A stretch of DNA of 64,000 bases, from positions 930,001 through 994,000 of the forward strand of contig NZ_MOBK01000001.1 in assembly GCF_003732265.1 (NCBI RefSeq), in the 5' to 3' direction. Under the pieces are notes generated by a model. It ran no database searches. It had not been told where the DNA came from and saw nothing but the letters and a program-made list of their open reading frames with translations. Positions 44,896 to 54,974 of this stretch are shown piece after piece. Positions within the stretch are counted from its first letter, which is position 1; each line of letters opens with the position of its first letter. Both the position numbers and the translations under genes were made by a program. Source of the stretch: Pseudomonas brassicacearum. Its GTDB lineage: Bacteria; Pseudomonadota; Gammaproteobacteria; Pseudomonadales; Pseudomonadaceae.

Positions 44896-44966
44896 TGAAC
44901 AGAAATGAACAACTGAGGCTGAACAACTGAACAATCCGCTGGTTGACAATGAACAATAGTGAACAA
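44896..44966. promoter_or_regulatory. six TGAACA repeats, probable enhancer (UAS) for the AcoR-like activator
   Basis: TGAACA(A) occurs at 44896, 44906, 44920, 44928, 44950 and 44960, all in the same orientation, 65-135 bases upstream of the sigma-54 promoter of the leftward operon. This is the usual place for enhancer-binding-protein sites. Confidence 0.7.
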
Positions 44967-45016
44967 CACTCTACACACCGTTTTACTGCGAGGAATTCCG
45001 AAATACACACGCCCTG

Positions 45017-45148
45017 TGTAGCAGCTGCCGAAGGCTGCGTCCGGCGGCGAAGCCGTCGTAAAATCGGGCGGTGCGGTGTATCAGGATGACCACGTTTTCA
45101 GGTTTACGACGACTGCGTCGCCGGACGCAGCCTTCGGCAGCTGCTACA
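45017..45148. repeat. long inverted repeat between the UAS and the regulator gene
   Basis: TGTAGCAGCTGCCGAAGGCT (45017-45036), continuing GCGTCCGGCGGCGAAGCCG then TCGTAAA, is repeated in inverted form at 45103-45148 with a few changes. The same CTGCCGAAGGCTGCG core is a known style of intergenic repeat in fluorescent pseudomonads; a weaker relative lies at 57032. Confidence 0.8.
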
Positions 45149-45198
45149 TGAATCGCGTTACTTACAACAAAAATAATAATGCTCAGAGATCGACTGCC

Positions 45199-47049
45199 AT
45201 GGCCGCACCCGCCTCGCCGCTCTCCCACGATGCCGTCATTCAGGACTCCTGGAAACGTTGTCGCGCCTTCGGCCTCGATCATCAGAGCGCGCCAGCGTTC
45301 GATCAACTGCCGGCCGAAGGCATCGCCCAATTGCTGGAGAGCCAGCATTCCCTGGTGCAGACCACGCATCAGGAAGTCCTGCCGTATTACGAAAACATCC
45401 TGAGCAACTCCAACTGCCTGATCATGCTCGCCGACAATCAAGGACAGGTCCTGACGTCGTGGGGCACCCAGCGCTTTATCGAGCCGAGCCTGACCCGTGG
45501 TTTCAGCGCCGGTGCCAGCTGGATGGAGCGTTGCAGCGGCACCAACGCCATCGGCACCGCCCTCGCCTGCGAGCAGGCCGTGCACATCGAACACGATGAA
45601 CACTTTCTGAAAGCCAACCGCTTCATGACCGGTTCCGCCGCACCGATTTTTGATGCCGAGCGCAAGGTGATCGCGGTGCTGGACGTGTCCAGCGACAGCT
45701 ACCTGCCGCCGTCCCACACCCTCGGCATGGTCAAGATGATGAGCCAGACCGTGGAAAACCGGCTGATTCTCAACCTGTTCCATGGCCAGCATTTTCAACT
45801 GACGTTCAACACCGGGTTGAACAACCTGGACAGCCAATGGGCGGGGTTGTTGATCTTCGATGAGACCGGCCAGGTGCTGTCCGCCAACCGCCGGGCCGAC
45901 AATCTGCTGGGCATCAGCCTGTCGCGGGTCAGCGTCGAGAGCCTGTTCAAGGTCTCGCTGCTGGAATTGCTGAATCAGCCCGACGGCCTGCCGTTTGCTC
46001 TGCAAGCCTCGGGGCGCAACCGCTTTCAATGCCTGCTGCGGCGGCCGAAACAGGTGCCGATTCAAGCGAGACTGTTTTCTGAACCCAAGAGCGCCGAACC
46101 GGTGGTCGTGGCGGCACCCGAAACGATCAGCCTCAACACCCTGCACTTCGGCGACAGCCGCGTGGAAAAAGCCGTGCGTCAGGCTGAACGCCTGCTGGAG
46201 AAGGACATCCCGCTGCTAATCCACGGCGAAACAGGGGTCGGCAAGGAAGTGTTCGTCAAAGCCCTGCACCAGGCCAGTTCCCGCAGCAAACAACCGTTCA
46301 TTGCCGTCAACTGTGCAGCGATCCCCGCCGAACTGGTGGAATCCGAACTGTTTGGCTATGAGAAAGGTGCGTTCACCGGCGCCAATCAGAAAGGCAGCAT
46401 CGGGCTGATCCGCAAGGCCGACAAAGGCACCCTGTTCCTCGATGAAATCGGCGACATGCCATTGCCGACCCAGGCCCGGTTGTTGAGGGTTTTGCAGGAA
46501 CGTTGCGTGCAACCAGTGGGCAGCAGCGAGCTGTTCCCGGTCGATATCCGGATCATTTCGGCGACCAACCGTGCGTTGCGTGAGCAAGTGCAACTGGGGC
46601 GGTTTCGTGAAGACCTGTATTACCGGATCGGCGGCTTGACCCTGGAATTGCCGCCGCTACGGGAACGCAGCGACAAGCAGGCCTTGTTCAAACGTTTGTG
46701 GGAGCAGCACCGCGAGCCATCGCAGTGGGCCGGGTTGAGCCGCGAGGTGCTGGAGCTGTTCGGCCGTCATCCGTGGCCGGGGAATTTGCGTCAGGTCAGC
46801 AGCGTGATGCAGGTGGCGCTGGCCATGGCCGAGGAGCAGCCGGTGCGGCCGGAGCATTTGCCGGATGATTTTTTTGTCGATCTGGAGATGGAGCCGGTGG
46901 ATTCGCCTGAGGTACTGGCGGTGGATTTGAATGATGTCGAGGATTTGAATCGGCAGTTGCGGGCGGCTGGGGGGAACATCTCGCACTTGGCCCGGAGGTT
47001 GGGGGTTAGCCGTAATACCCTCTATAAGCGATTGCGCCAGTCGGAATGA
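45199..47049 (+). CDS. sigma-54-dependent activator, AcoR family
   Basis: 616 residues. An N-terminal GAF-type sensor region (about 60-200, with GASWMERCSGTNAIGTAL and SAAPIFDAERKVIAVLDVS) typical of AcoR-like regulators, then a linker, the AAA+ domain with Walker A GETGVGKE, GAFTGA loop at about 390-395 for sigma-54 contact, LFLDEIGD as Walker B, and a C-terminal Fis-type helix-turn-helix (GGNISHLARRLGVSRNTLYKRL). Divergent from the ABC operon with its -24/-12 promoter, so it most likely activates that operon in response to the substrate. ATG 45199 is preferred; ATG 45148 is inside the inverted repeat. Confidence 0.87.
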   Translation: MAAPASPLSHDAVIQDSWKRCRAFGLDHQSAPAFDQLPAEGIAQLLESQHSLVQTTHQEVLPYYENILSNSNCLIMLADNQGQVLTSWGTQRFIEPSLTRGFSAGASWMERCSGTNAIGTALACEQAVHIEHDEHFLKANRFMTGSAAPIFDAERKVIAVLDVSSDSYLPPSHTLGMVKMMSQTVENRLILNLFHGQHFQLTFNTGLNNLDSQWAGLLIFDETGQVLSANRRADNLLGISLSRVSVESLFKVSLLELLNQPDGLPFALQASGRNRFQCLLRRPKQVPIQARLFSEPKSAEPVVVAAPETISLNTLHFGDSRVEKAVRQAERLLEKDIPLLIHGETGVGKEVFVKALHQASSRSKQPFIAVNCAAIPAELVESELFGYEKGAFTGANQKGSIGLIRKADKGTLFLDEIGDMPLPTQARLLRVLQERCVQPVGSSELFPVDIRIISATNRALREQVQLGRFREDLYYRIGGLTLELPPLRERSDKQALFKRLWEQHREPSQWAGLSREVLELFGRHPWPGNLRQVSSVMQVALAMAEEQPVRPEHLPDDFFVDLEMEPVDSPEVLAVDLNDVEDLNRQLRAAGGNISHLARRLGVSRNTLYKRLRQSE

Positions 47050-47083
47050 CAATTAAGCCGTACTGGCTGTGGTTGACTTGAGA

Positions 47084-47179
47084 CCTTCGCGAGCAAGCCC
47101 GCTCCCACATTTGGTCGGCGGTGAGTTGAGTTCTATGTACACCACACATCCAATGTGGGAGCGGGCTTGCTCGCGAAGG
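47084..47179. repeat. REP-like inverted repeat pair
   Basis: CCTTCGCGAGCAAGCCCGCT (47084-47103), then CCCACAT, faces ATGTGGGAGCGGGCTTGCTC (47153-47172), then GCGAAGG. Perfect 27-base arms; same core as at 6252. Confidence 0.88.
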
Positions 47180-47222
47180 CGTCAGCCCTATTACCGCAAA
47201 CCTGAAACCCTGCACATAAACA

Positions 47223-47250
47223 AAAACCCGCACAAGGCGGGTTTTGTTTT
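47223..47250. terminator. bidirectional terminator between the activator and cysS
   Basis: AAAACCCGC-ACAAG-GCGGGTTTT followed by GTTTT on the + strand and by TTTTTG on the - strand. Serves the convergent regulator and cysS genes. Confidence 0.88.
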
Positions 47251-47266
47251 GTAGCGATCAAGGCAA

Positions 47267-48649
47267 TCAGTCAGCCAAACGCCAGGTCGTGCCGCCCTTG
47301 CCGTCTTCCAGCACCACGCCCATGGCGGTGAGCTGGTCGCGGATGCGGTCGGATTCGGCCCAGTCTTTACCGGCACGCGCCGCCAGACGCGCAGCGATCA
47401 GCGCATCAACCTCAGCTGCATCTACACGCCCTTCGGCGCCAGCCTGCAAGAAGTCATCGGCCTCAAGCTGCAACACGCCCAGCACGCTCGCCAGTTCCTT
47501 CAGGCGCGCCGCCAGACCCGCCGCCGCATTGAGATCGCTCTCGCGCAGACGGTTGATCTCACGCACCATCTCGAACAGCACCGCGCAGGCTTCCGGCGTG
47601 CCGAAGTCGTCGTTCATCACCTGGGTGAAACGCTCGACAAAGGCTTTGCCGCCGGCCGGCGCCACGTTCGGCAGGCCTTTCAACGCGTGGTAGAAACGCT
47701 CGAGGGCGCCTTTGGCGTCCTTGAGGTTGTCTTCCGAGTAGTTGATCGCGCTGCGGTAGTGGCTCGACACCAGCAGGTAACGCACGACTTCCGGGTGGTA
47801 CTTTTCCAGCACGTCGCGAATGGTGAAGAAGTTGTTCAAGGACTTGGACATCTTCTCGCCATTGATGCGAATCATGCCGCAATGCATCCACGCGTTGGCG
47901 TAGGTCTTGCCGGTCGCCGCTTCGCTTTGGGCGATTTCGTTTTCATGGTGCGGGAATTCGAGGTCGCTGCCGCCACCATGAATGTCGAAGGTCTCGCCCA
48001 GGCAGCAGGTCGACATCACCGAGCACTCGATGTGCCAGCCCGGACGACCGTCGCCCCACGGCGAAGGCCAGCTCGGCTCGCCCGGCTTGGCGCCTTTCCA
48101 CAACACGAAGTCCAGCGGGTCCTGTTTGGACTCGTCGACTTCGATCCGTGCGCCAATGCGCAGGTCTTCGATCTTCTTGCGCGACAGCTTGCCGTAGCCC
48201 ATGAACTTGGCGACGCGGTAGTACACGTCGCCATTGCCCGGTGCGTAGGCGTAACCCTTGTCAATCAGGGTCTGGATCATGCTCAGCATGCCCGGAATGT
48301 GATCGGTGGCCCGTGGTTCCATGTCCGGCTTGAGGATGTTGAGGCGCGCCTCGTCCTCGTGCATCGCAGCGATCATGCGCTCGGTCAGCGCGTCGTACGG
48401 CTCGCCGTTCTCGCGCGCACGATTGATGATCTTGTCTTCAATGTCGGTGATGTTGCGCACATAGGTCAGGTTGTAACCGCTGAAGCGCAACCAGCGGGTC
48501 ACCAGGTCGAACGCGACCATGCTGCGGCCGTGGCCAATGTGGCAGTAGTCGTACACGGTCATCCCGCAGACGTACATGCGCACATTGTTGCCATCCAGCG
48601 GCTTGAACACTTCTTTGCTCTTGGTGAGCGTGTTGTAGATCGATAGCAC
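47267..48649 (-). CDS. cysS: cysteinyl-tRNA synthetase
   Basis: 460 residues, cytoplasmic class I synthetase. The HIGH motif appears as YCHIGHGRS (about 36-44), the zinc ligands include the Cys in CGMTVYD and [19 protein letters not shown], and KMSKS as EKMSKSLNN (about 266-274). Length is normal. It lies 18 bases after glnS, so the two synthetase genes form an operon, and ends at a bidirectional terminator. Confidence 0.97.
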   Translation of the reverse strand: MLSIYNTLTKSKEVFKPLDGNNVRMYVCGMTVYDYCHIGHGRSMVAFDLVTRWLRFSGYNLTYVRNITDIEDKIINRARENGEPYDALTERMIAAMHEDEARLNILKPDMEPRATDHIPGMLSMIQTLIDKGYAYAPGNGDVYYRVAKFMGYGKLSRKKIEDLRIGARIEVDESKQDPLDFVLWKGAKPGEPSWPSPWGDGRPGWHIECSVMSTCCLGETFDIHGGGSDLEFPHHENEIAQSEAATGKTYANAWMHCGMIRINGEKMSKSLNNFFTIRDVLEKYHPEVVRYLLVSSHYRSAINYSEDNLKDAKGALERFYHALKGLPNVAPAGGKAFVERFTQVMNDDFGTPEACAVLFEMVREINRLRESDLNAAAGLAARLKELASVLGVLQLEADDFLQAGAEGRVDAAEVDALIAARLAARAGKDWAESDRIRDQLTAMGVVLEDGKGGTTWRLAD

Positions 48650-48667
48650 TTTAGTGGTTTCCTTGAA

Positions 48668-50368
48668 TCACTGGCCCCACGAATCACGCAGGGTCACGGT
48701 ACGGTTGAACACCGGATGACCTGGTTTCGAGTCCTTGATATCCGCGACGAAGTAACCTTCGCGCTCGAACTGGAAACGGTCTTCCGGCTGTGCATTGCCA
48801 AGCGAAGGCTCGGCACGACAACCGGTGAGTACCTGCAGTGATTCAGGGTTGATGTTGTCCAGGAAACTGGCGCTGTCTTCGGCCTTCTCAGGGTTGGCCG
48901 AACGGAACAGGCGATCGTACAGACGCACTTCGCACTCGACGCTGGCAGCGGCCGGCACCCAGTGCACCACGCCTTTGACCTTGCGGCCTTCAGGGTTCTT
49001 GCCCAGGGTTTCCGGGTCGTACGAGCAACGCAGTTCGACGATGTTGCCATCGGCGTCCTTGATCGCTTCGTCGGCACGGATCACGTAGCTGCCGCGCAGA
49101 CGCACTTCGCCGTTGGGTTCCAGGCGTTTGTAGCCTTTTGGCGGCTCTTCCATGAAGTCATCGTGGTCGATGTAGATTTCACGGGCAAACGGCAGCGTGC
49201 GCACGCCCAGTTCTTCTTTCTGCGGATGACGCGGCAGTTCGAGGTTCTCGACCTGGTCTTGCGGGTAGTTGGTGATCACCACCTTCAACGGACGCAGCAC
49301 GCACATGGCGCGCGGAGCGTTCTGGTCCAGATCCTGACGGATGCTGAATTCGAGCATGCCGAAATCGACGACGCCGTCAGAACGGTTGGTGCCGACCATG
49401 TCGCAGAAATTGCGGATCGACGCAGGCGTGTAGCCACGGCGGCGGAAACCCGACAGCGTGGACATGCGCGGATCGTCCCAGCCGAACACGTGCTTTTCAT
49501 CGACCAGTTGCTTGAGCTTGCGCTTGCTGGTGATCGTGTAGTTCAGGTTCAGGCGGCTGAATTCGTACTGACGCGGGTGCGCCGGCACCGGCAGCGCATC
49601 CAGGAACCAGTCGTACAGCGGACGATGGCTTTCGAATTCCAGGGTGCAGATCGAGTGGGTGATGCCTTCGATGGCGTCCGACTGACCGTGGGTGAAGTCG
49701 TAGTTCGGGTAGATGCACCACTTGTCACCGGTCTGGTGGTGATGCGCATGACGGATGCGGTACATGATCGGGTCGCGCAGGTTCATGTTCGGCGAAGCCA
49801 TGTCGATCTTGGCCCGCAGCACACGTGCGCCGTCCTGGAATTCGCCGGCCTTCATGCGGGCGAACCAGTCGAGGTTTTCTTCCACGGAGCGATCACGGAA
49901 CGGGCTGTTCTTGCCCGGCTCGGTCAGGGTGCCACGGTATTCCTTGGCCTGTTCCGGGCTCAGGTCGTCGACGTAGGCCTTGCCGGCCTTGATCAGTTCA
50001 ACGGCCCAGTCGTGCAACTGGTCGAAATACTGCGAGGCGTAGCGCACTTCGCCGGACCATTCAAAGCCCAGCCATTTGATGTCGCTTTCGATCGCGTCGA
50101 TGTATTCCTGGTCTTCCTTGGCCGGGTTGGTGTCGTCGAAACGCAGGTGGGTGACGCCGCCGAATTCCTGGGCCAGGCCGAAGTTCACGCAAATGGACTT
50201 GGCGTGACCGATGTGCAGGTAGCCGTTGGGCTCTGGCGGGAAACGGGTGACGATCTGCGTGTGCTTACCCGAGTCCAGGTCCGCCTGGATGATCGGGCGC
50301 AGGAAATTGACCGGCACGGCAGGGCCGGTCTTGGCATTCGAGGTAGGGTCGACAGTGGGCTTGCTCAT
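48668..50368 (-). CDS. glnS: glutaminyl-tRNA synthetase
   Basis: 566 residues from ATG 50368 ([13 protein letters not shown]), with AGGA five bases upstream. Class I synthetase with HIGH as [11 protein letters not shown] (about 46-56) and a KMSKS-type loop as [10 protein letters not shown] (about 280), plus the C-terminal anticodon-binding beta-barrels. The in-frame extension to 50470 covers the promoter and is rejected. First gene of glnS-cysS; diverges from ppiB. Confidence 0.97.
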   Translation of the reverse strand: MSKPTVDPTSNAKTGPAVPVNFLRPIIQADLDSGKHTQIVTRFPPEPNGYLHIGHAKSICVNFGLAQEFGGVTHLRFDDTNPAKEDQEYIDAIESDIKWLGFEWSGEVRYASQYFDQLHDWAVELIKAGKAYVDDLSPEQAKEYRGTLTEPGKNSPFRDRSVEENLDWFARMKAGEFQDGARVLRAKIDMASPNMNLRDPIMYRIRHAHHHQTGDKWCIYPNYDFTHGQSDAIEGITHSICTLEFESHRPLYDWFLDALPVPAHPRQYEFSRLNLNYTITSKRKLKQLVDEKHVFGWDDPRMSTLSGFRRRGYTPASIRNFCDMVGTNRSDGVVDFGMLEFSIRQDLDQNAPRAMCVLRPLKVVITNYPQDQVENLELPRHPQKEELGVRTLPFAREIYIDHDDFMEEPPKGYKRLEPNGEVRLRGSYVIRADEAIKDADGNIVELRCSYDPETLGKNPEGRKVKGVVHWVPAAASVECEVRLYDRLFRSANPEKAEDSASFLDNINPESLQVLTGCRAEPSLGNAQPEDRFQFEREGYFVADIKDSKPGHPVFNRTVTLRDSWGQ

Positions 50369-50617
50369 AGGATCCTTGAACGTACAAGTGCGCGGCCGGA
50401 AGAAGGCCAGGTAAAACAAAGCCGCTATCATAGCCGATGCTGTCAAGCACCTGACAGAGCGCGCCTGCAAACGGTCGCATTTAATCGGCTATCAATGAAA
50501 AACAACCTCGAAATTCGCGCCCGGCACGCTAAACTGCGCACCTTGGCTGTTACTGGCCAGACCGGTTGGGGGCTGTAATGCCCCGAAACCCACGAATTCT
50601 TAGAAAGAGTACCGATC

Positions 50618-51121
50618 ATGACCCAAGTCAAACTGACCACCAACCATGGCGACATCGTCCTGGAACTGAACGCTGAAAAAGCCCCGATCACCGTGGCCAA
50701 CTTCATCGAGTACGTTAAAGCCGGTCACTATGAAAACACCGTTTTCCACCGTGTCATCGGTAACTTCATGATCCAGGGCGGCGGTTTCGAGCCAGGCATG
50801 AAAGAAAAGAAAGACAAGCGCCCAAGCATCCAGAACGAAGCCGACAACGGCCTGCCGAACGTGAAGTACAGCGTTGCCATGGCCCGCACCATGGAGCCGC
50901 ATTCGGCTTCCGCCCAGTTCTTCATCAACGTGGCTGACAACAGCTTCCTGAACCACAGCGCCAAGACCGCTCAGGGCTGGGGCTACGCCGTATTCGCCAA
51001 AGTCGTTGCAGGCGAAGAAGTGGTCGACAAGATCAAAGGTGTTTCCACCACCATGAAGTCCGGCCACCAGGACGTACCAGCAGACGACGTGATCATCGAG
51101 AAAGCCGAGATCATTGAGTGA
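50618..51121 (+). CDS. ppiB: cyclophilin-type peptidyl-prolyl isomerase
   Basis: 167 residues, cytoplasmic (no signal peptide). Cyclophilin domain throughout: [23 protein letters not shown] with the catalytic Arg, [31 protein letters not shown], and [13 protein letters not shown]. Catalyses proline cis-trans isomerisation in folding. The stop overlaps the lpxH start (GTGA). Confidence 0.95.
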   Translation: MTQVKLTTNHGDIVLELNAEKAPITVANFIEYVKAGHYENTVFHRVIGNFMIQGGGFEPGMKEKKDKRPSIQNEADNGLPNVKYSVAMARTMEPHSASAQFFINVADNSFLNHSAKTAQGWGYAVFAKVVAGEEVVDKIKGVSTTMKSGHQDVPADDVIIEKAEIIE

Positions 51122-51870
51122 TACTGCTGATTTCAGACTTGCATCTGGAAGAGGAGCGCCCGGACATCACCCGGGCGTTTCTGGATTTGCTCGCCGGACG
51201 CGCCCGCTCGGCGAGTGCGTTGTACATTCTGGGCGACTTTTTCGAAGCGTGGATTGGCGACGACGCCATGACGCCCTTTCAGCGTTCCATCTGCCAGGCC
51301 CTGCGCGAATTGAGCGACAGCGGCACGGCCATTTTTCTGATGCACGGCAATCGCGACTTCATGCTCGGCCAGGCCTTTTGTAAACAGGCCGGCTGCACGT
51401 TGTTGAAGGACCCGAGTGTCGTGCAGTTTTATGGCGAGCCAGTGCTATTGATGCACGGCGACAGCCTCTGCACCCGCGACGAAGCCTATATGAAGCTGCG
51501 TCGCTACCTGCGCAACCCGATCAGCCTGTTCATCCTGCGGCACTTGCCGCTGCGCACCCGGCATAAGCTGGCGCGCAAGCTGCGCAGTGAAAGCCGTGCG
51601 CAAACGCGGATGAAGGCCAATGACATTGTGGATGTCACGGCGGAGGAAATTCCGCAGATCATGCAGGAGTACGGCGTGAAAACCTTGATCCACGGCCATA
51701 CCCATCGCCCGGCCATCCACAAGTTGCAGCTGGGCGAGCAAGCGGCCAAGCGCATTGTGCTGGGGGATTGGGACCGCCAGGGCTGGGCGTTGCAGGTGGA
51801 TGAGCAAGGGTTTGCGCTGGCGCCGTTCGACTTCACCCCGCCACCGCAGCTGGCCGCTCCCGCCCACTGA
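51118..51870 (+). CDS. lpxH: UDP-2,3-diacylglucosamine pyrophosphatase
   Basis: 250 residues, start GTG 51118 overlapping the ppiB stop by four bases. A calcineurin-like metallophosphoesterase of lipid A synthesis that releases UMP to give lipid X at the inner membrane. Metal-binding motifs: SDLHLEE (D6, H8), [13 protein letters not shown] (D40-type), [17 protein letters not shown] and HGHTHRP near 195. The order ppiB-lpxH after divergent glnS is typical for Pseudomonas. Confidence 0.95.
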   Translation: MILLISDLHLEEERPDITRAFLDLLAGRARSASALYILGDFFEAWIGDDAMTPFQRSICQALRELSDSGTAIFLMHGNRDFMLGQAFCKQAGCTLLKDPSVVQFYGEPVLLMHGDSLCTRDEAYMKLRRYLRNPISLFILRHLPLRTRHKLARKLRSESRAQTRMKANDIVDVTAEEIPQIMQEYGVKTLIHGHTHRPAIHKLQLGEQAAKRIVLGDWDRQGWALQVDEQGFALAPFDFTPPPQLAAPAH

Positions 51871-51882
51871 CTGCCAAACACA

Positions 51883-51988
51883 AATCCCCTTGTAGGAGTG
51901 AGCCTGCTCGCGATAGCGGATTCACATTCAACATCTTTATTGACTGATCCACCGCTATCGCGAGCAGGCTCACTCCTACAAGGGGATT
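51883..51988. repeat. REP-like long inverted repeat between lpxH and emrB
   Basis: The left arm starts AATCCCCTTGTAGGAGTGAG and continues CCTGCTCGCGATAGCGG; the right arm (from about 51952) repeats it inverted to AAGGGGATT at 51988. The arms are close to perfect over about 36 bases. It lies between convergent genes and may help end transcription, although no T-run follows. Confidence 0.85.
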
Positions 51989-51997
51989 GCGTTTAGT

Positions 51998-53527
51998 TTA
52001 GTGACCGGAGGCAGCCGGCCCCGCTTTCGCTGCAAACGGCGGTTTTGCCAGCCAAACAATCAATATCAACCCCATGAACCCCCAGCCCAGCAACGTGAAG
52101 TAATCCACGGTGGAGAGCATGTACGCCTGACTCGTCAGCACATGATCCAGCTGCGCGTAGGCCGGGTTCCCTGCCCCGCCCAAGGTGTTCAAGGCATCAC
52201 GGGTGGCCGGGTCGAACGTGGTGATGCTTTCGCTCAAATACGCATGATGCTGATCCGCCCGGCGAATCCAGATCCAGGTGGTCAGCGACGCCGCAAAACT
52301 GCCGCCCAACGTGCGCAGGAACGTCGCCAGGCCAGCACCGTCGGCGATCTGGCTAGGTGGCAGGTCCGACATCAAGATGCTCAGGGTCGGCATGAAGAAC
52401 AGTGCCACGCCAATGCCCATGAACAGTTGCACCAGGGCGATGTGCTGGAAGTCCACTTCATTGTTGAACCCGGCGCGCATGAAGCAGCTCAGGCCAATGG
52501 CCAGGAACGCCAAGCCCGCCAGCAATCGCAGGTCAAACTTGTGCGCGTATTTGCCGACAAACGGCGACATCAGCACCGGCAGAATTCCGATCGGCGCCAC
52601 AGCCAACCCCGCCCAGGTCGCGGTGTAGCCCATCTGGGTTTGCAGCCATTGCGGCAGGATCAGGTTGATGCCGAAGAACCCGGCGTAACCCAACACCAGC
52701 ACGAGCGTGCCGATGCGGAAGTTGCGGTAGGCGAACAGCCGCAGGTTCACCACCGGGTGCTGATCGGTCATTTCCCAGATGATGAACACTGCCAGCGCTA
52801 TCACGGAAGTGGCCGCGCCAATCAGGATGAAACTCGACTCGAACCAGTCCAGGTCATTGCCCTTGTCGAGGATAATCTGCAACGCACCGACGCCGATGAT
52901 CAACGTGATCAACCCTACGTAATCCATCGGTTGGCGGCTGGTTTCCACCGGGCGCGCCTTGAGTTGCTGGCGCACTACCATCACCGCGAAGACGCCGATC
53001 GGCACGTTGATGAAGAAAATCCACGGCCAGCTATAGCTGTCGGTAATCCATCCGCCGAGGATCGGCCCGGCAATCGGCGCCACCACCGTGACCATCGCCA
53101 GCAACGCCAGGGCCATGCCGCGCCTCGCGGGGGGATAGACCGCGATCAGCAGCGTCTGGGTCATCGGGTACAACGGACCGGCCACCAGGCCTTGCAGCAC
53201 CCGAAAACCGATCAGTTCCGGCATCGAGGTCGAGATGCCGCAGAGAAACGAGGCCAGCACAAACAGCACCGTGGCCCAGAGAAACAGCTTCACTTCACCG
53301 AAGCGGCGGCTGAGCCAACCGGTCAGCGGCAGCGCAATCGCGTTGCTCACGGCAAAGGAAGTAATCACCCACGTGCCCTGCTCCGAACTCACGCCCAGAT
53401 TGCCGGAAATGGTCGGCAGCGCCACGTTGGCGATGGTGGTGTCGAGCACTTGCATGAAAGTCGCCAGCGACAGGCCGATGGTGCTGAGCAACAGGCTGGG
53501 CGGCGTGAAAGAGGCGTTATTGCTCAT
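51998..53527 (-). CDS. emrB: MFS drug exporter, DHA2 (EmrB/QacA) family
   Basis: 509 residues, 14 transmembrane helices. Family motifs: LDTTIANVALPTISGNLG (about 29-46; DHA2 motif D1), the A-type loop GWLSRRFGEVKLF (about 71-83) and motif C-like VVAPIAGPILGGWI (about 148-161). Proton-driven export of hydrophobic drugs through a complex with the adaptor and NodT-type channel encoded upstream. Last gene of the marR-nodT-emrA-emrB operon; a REP-like repeat lies in the 214-base gap before it. Confidence 0.9.
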   Translation of the reverse strand: MSNNASFTPPSLLLSTIGLSLATFMQVLDTTIANVALPTISGNLGVSSEQGTWVITSFAVSNAIALPLTGWLSRRFGEVKLFLWATVLFVLASFLCGISTSMPELIGFRVLQGLVAGPLYPMTQTLLIAVYPPARRGMALALLAMVTVVAPIAGPILGGWITDSYSWPWIFFINVPIGVFAVMVVRQQLKARPVETSRQPMDYVGLITLIIGVGALQIILDKGNDLDWFESSFILIGAATSVIALAVFIIWEMTDQHPVVNLRLFAYRNFRIGTLVLVLGYAGFFGINLILPQWLQTQMGYTATWAGLAVAPIGILPVLMSPFVGKYAHKFDLRLLAGLAFLAIGLSCFMRAGFNNEVDFQHIALVQLFMGIGVALFFMPTLSILMSDLPPSQIADGAGLATFLRTLGGSFAASLTTWIWIRRADQHHAYLSESITTFDPATRDALNTLGGAGNPAYAQLDHVLTSQAYMLSTVDYFTLLGWGFMGLILIVWLAKPPFAAKAGPAASGH

Positions 53528-53582
53528 CGCGAATCCTTTGAAACCTGATTGGCGCCGCGCCTGTTACAGACGCGGCTGACCG

Positions 53583-53722
53583 TGTGGGAGCGAGCTTTTG
53601 TGGCGAGGGGGCTTGTCGGAATGCCGCATCACCCCGTTGGGTCGCGAAGCGGCCCTGGAAGATGGGACTGCTGCGCAGTCCAACGGGGGCAAGCCCCCTC
53701 GCCACAAAGGCTCGCTCCCACA
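53583..53722. repeat. composite inverted repeat inside the efflux operon
   Basis: Outer arms TGTGGGAGCGAGC and GCTCGCTCCCACA and inner arms TGTGGCGAGGGGGCTTG and CAAGCCCCCTCGCCACA combine two REP-like cores; the inner part GGACTGCTGCGCAGTCC is itself a short hairpin. Lies between emrA and emrB on the transcribed - strand. Confidence 0.8.
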
Positions 53723-53741
53723 GGGTCGGTGTGATGACGAA

Positions 53742-54959
53742 TCAGCGTTGCGCGGTCTTGCTGACCGCAGCGCTGTTGTCGTGGATCAACTGAGTGATCA
53801 TCGCGTCGGCTTCCGCCAACTGACGGTCATAGACATTGGTGCTGAACGAGGCCTTTTGCGGCGGCTGTTGCGCCAGAACCGGGCCGCTCTGGTCGTGCAG
53901 GTTCACGTCGACCTGCGTCGACAGCCCCACGCGCAACGGGTGCCTGGCCAGTTCTTCGGCGTTGATGTGGATCCGCACCGGCACGCGCTGCACAATCTTG
54001 ATCCAGTTACCGGTGGCGTTCTGCGCCGGCAGCAGGGCAAACGCACTGCCGGTACCGGCGCCGAGGCTGTCGATGGTGCCGCTGAATTTCACGTCGCTGC
54101 CGTACAGGTCGGCCTGGATATCTACCGGTTGACCAATGCGCATGTCACGCAGCTGGGTTTCCTTGAAGTTGGCGTCGATCCACAGCTGATCCAGCGGAAT
54201 CACCGCCATCAGCGCGGTGCCCGGCTGAACCCGTTGACCCAGTTGCACGGAACGCTTGGCCACGTAACCGGTGACCGGCGCGATCAAGGTGCTGCGCGAG
54301 TTGTTCAGGTAGGCCTGACGCAGTTGCGCGGCTGCCGACATCACATCCGGGTGTGACGAAACCACGGTGTCATCGACCAGCGCACTGGTGGTTTTCAATT
54401 GTTGTTTGGCGTTGGCCAGGGCGTTTTGCGCCGAGGTCAGGTCGTCACGGGCGTGGGACAGTTCTTCCTGGGAAATCGCGCCGCCGGCAGCGAGGTTTTT
54501 CCGGCGATTGAAGTTGTCCTGGGCCTTCTGCACTTCGGCCTGCTGCGCGTTGACCTGGGCTTTCATGCCGTCGACGTTGCTGTACAAACCACGCACCTGG
54601 CGCACGGTGCGGGCCAGATTGGCCTGGGCACTTTGCAGGCCGACTTCGGCGTCATTCGGGTCGAAGTTGATCAGCACCTGGCCTTCGTGGACCAGGTCAC
54701 CGTCATCCGCGCCGATGCTGACCACGGTGCCGGTGACCAGCGGGGTGATTTCCACCACGTTGCCGTTCACGTAGGCGTCGTCGGTGCTTTCATTCCAGCG
54801 CCCGTACAGTTCGTGATAACCCCAGACGCCGACACCGGCGAGGACGACCAGGATGGCCAGCGCGACCAGCATGACTTTGCGTTTACGCGGATTGCTCGTG
54901 TCTTGAGCGTTGTCCGGCGGTGTGTTGGTTGGAGCAGCAGGTGTATCGACAGTGGCCAT
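53742..54959 (-). CDS. emrA: EmrA-type membrane fusion protein (HlyD family)
   Basis: 405 residues. Cytoplasmic Pro/Thr-rich N terminus, one transmembrane helix (about 29-48), a split biotinyl-lipoyl domain (TDDAYVNGNVVEITPLVTG and LIAPVTGYVAKRSVQLGQRV), a coiled-coil hairpin (about 105-210) and a C-terminal beta-barrel with DANFKETQLRDMRIGQ. Connects EmrB to the outer-membrane channel. Start ATG 54959, 15 bases after the channel gene. Confidence 0.9.
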   Translation of the reverse strand: MATVDTPAAPTNTPPDNAQDTSNPRKRKVMLVALAILVVLAGVGVWGYHELYGRWNESTDDAYVNGNVVEITPLVTGTVVSIGADDGDLVHEGQVLINFDPNDAEVGLQSAQANLARTVRQVRGLYSNVDGMKAQVNAQQAEVQKAQDNFNRRKNLAAGGAISQEELSHARDDLTSAQNALANAKQQLKTTSALVDDTVVSSHPDVMSAAAQLRQAYLNNSRSTLIAPVTGYVAKRSVQLGQRVQPGTALMAVIPLDQLWIDANFKETQLRDMRIGQPVDIQADLYGSDVKFSGTIDSLGAGTGSAFALLPAQNATGNWIKIVQRVPVRIHINAEELARHPLRVGLSTQVDVNLHDQSGPVLAQQPPQKASFSTNVYDRQLAEADAMITQLIHDNSAAVSKTAQR

Positions 54960-54974
54960 GACAAATACCTTGAA

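Noticed and set aside
50369..50470. Upstream start for glnS
   Set aside because: The ATG at 50368 has a good ribosome site and begins typical GlnRS sequence; the extension covers the promoter.
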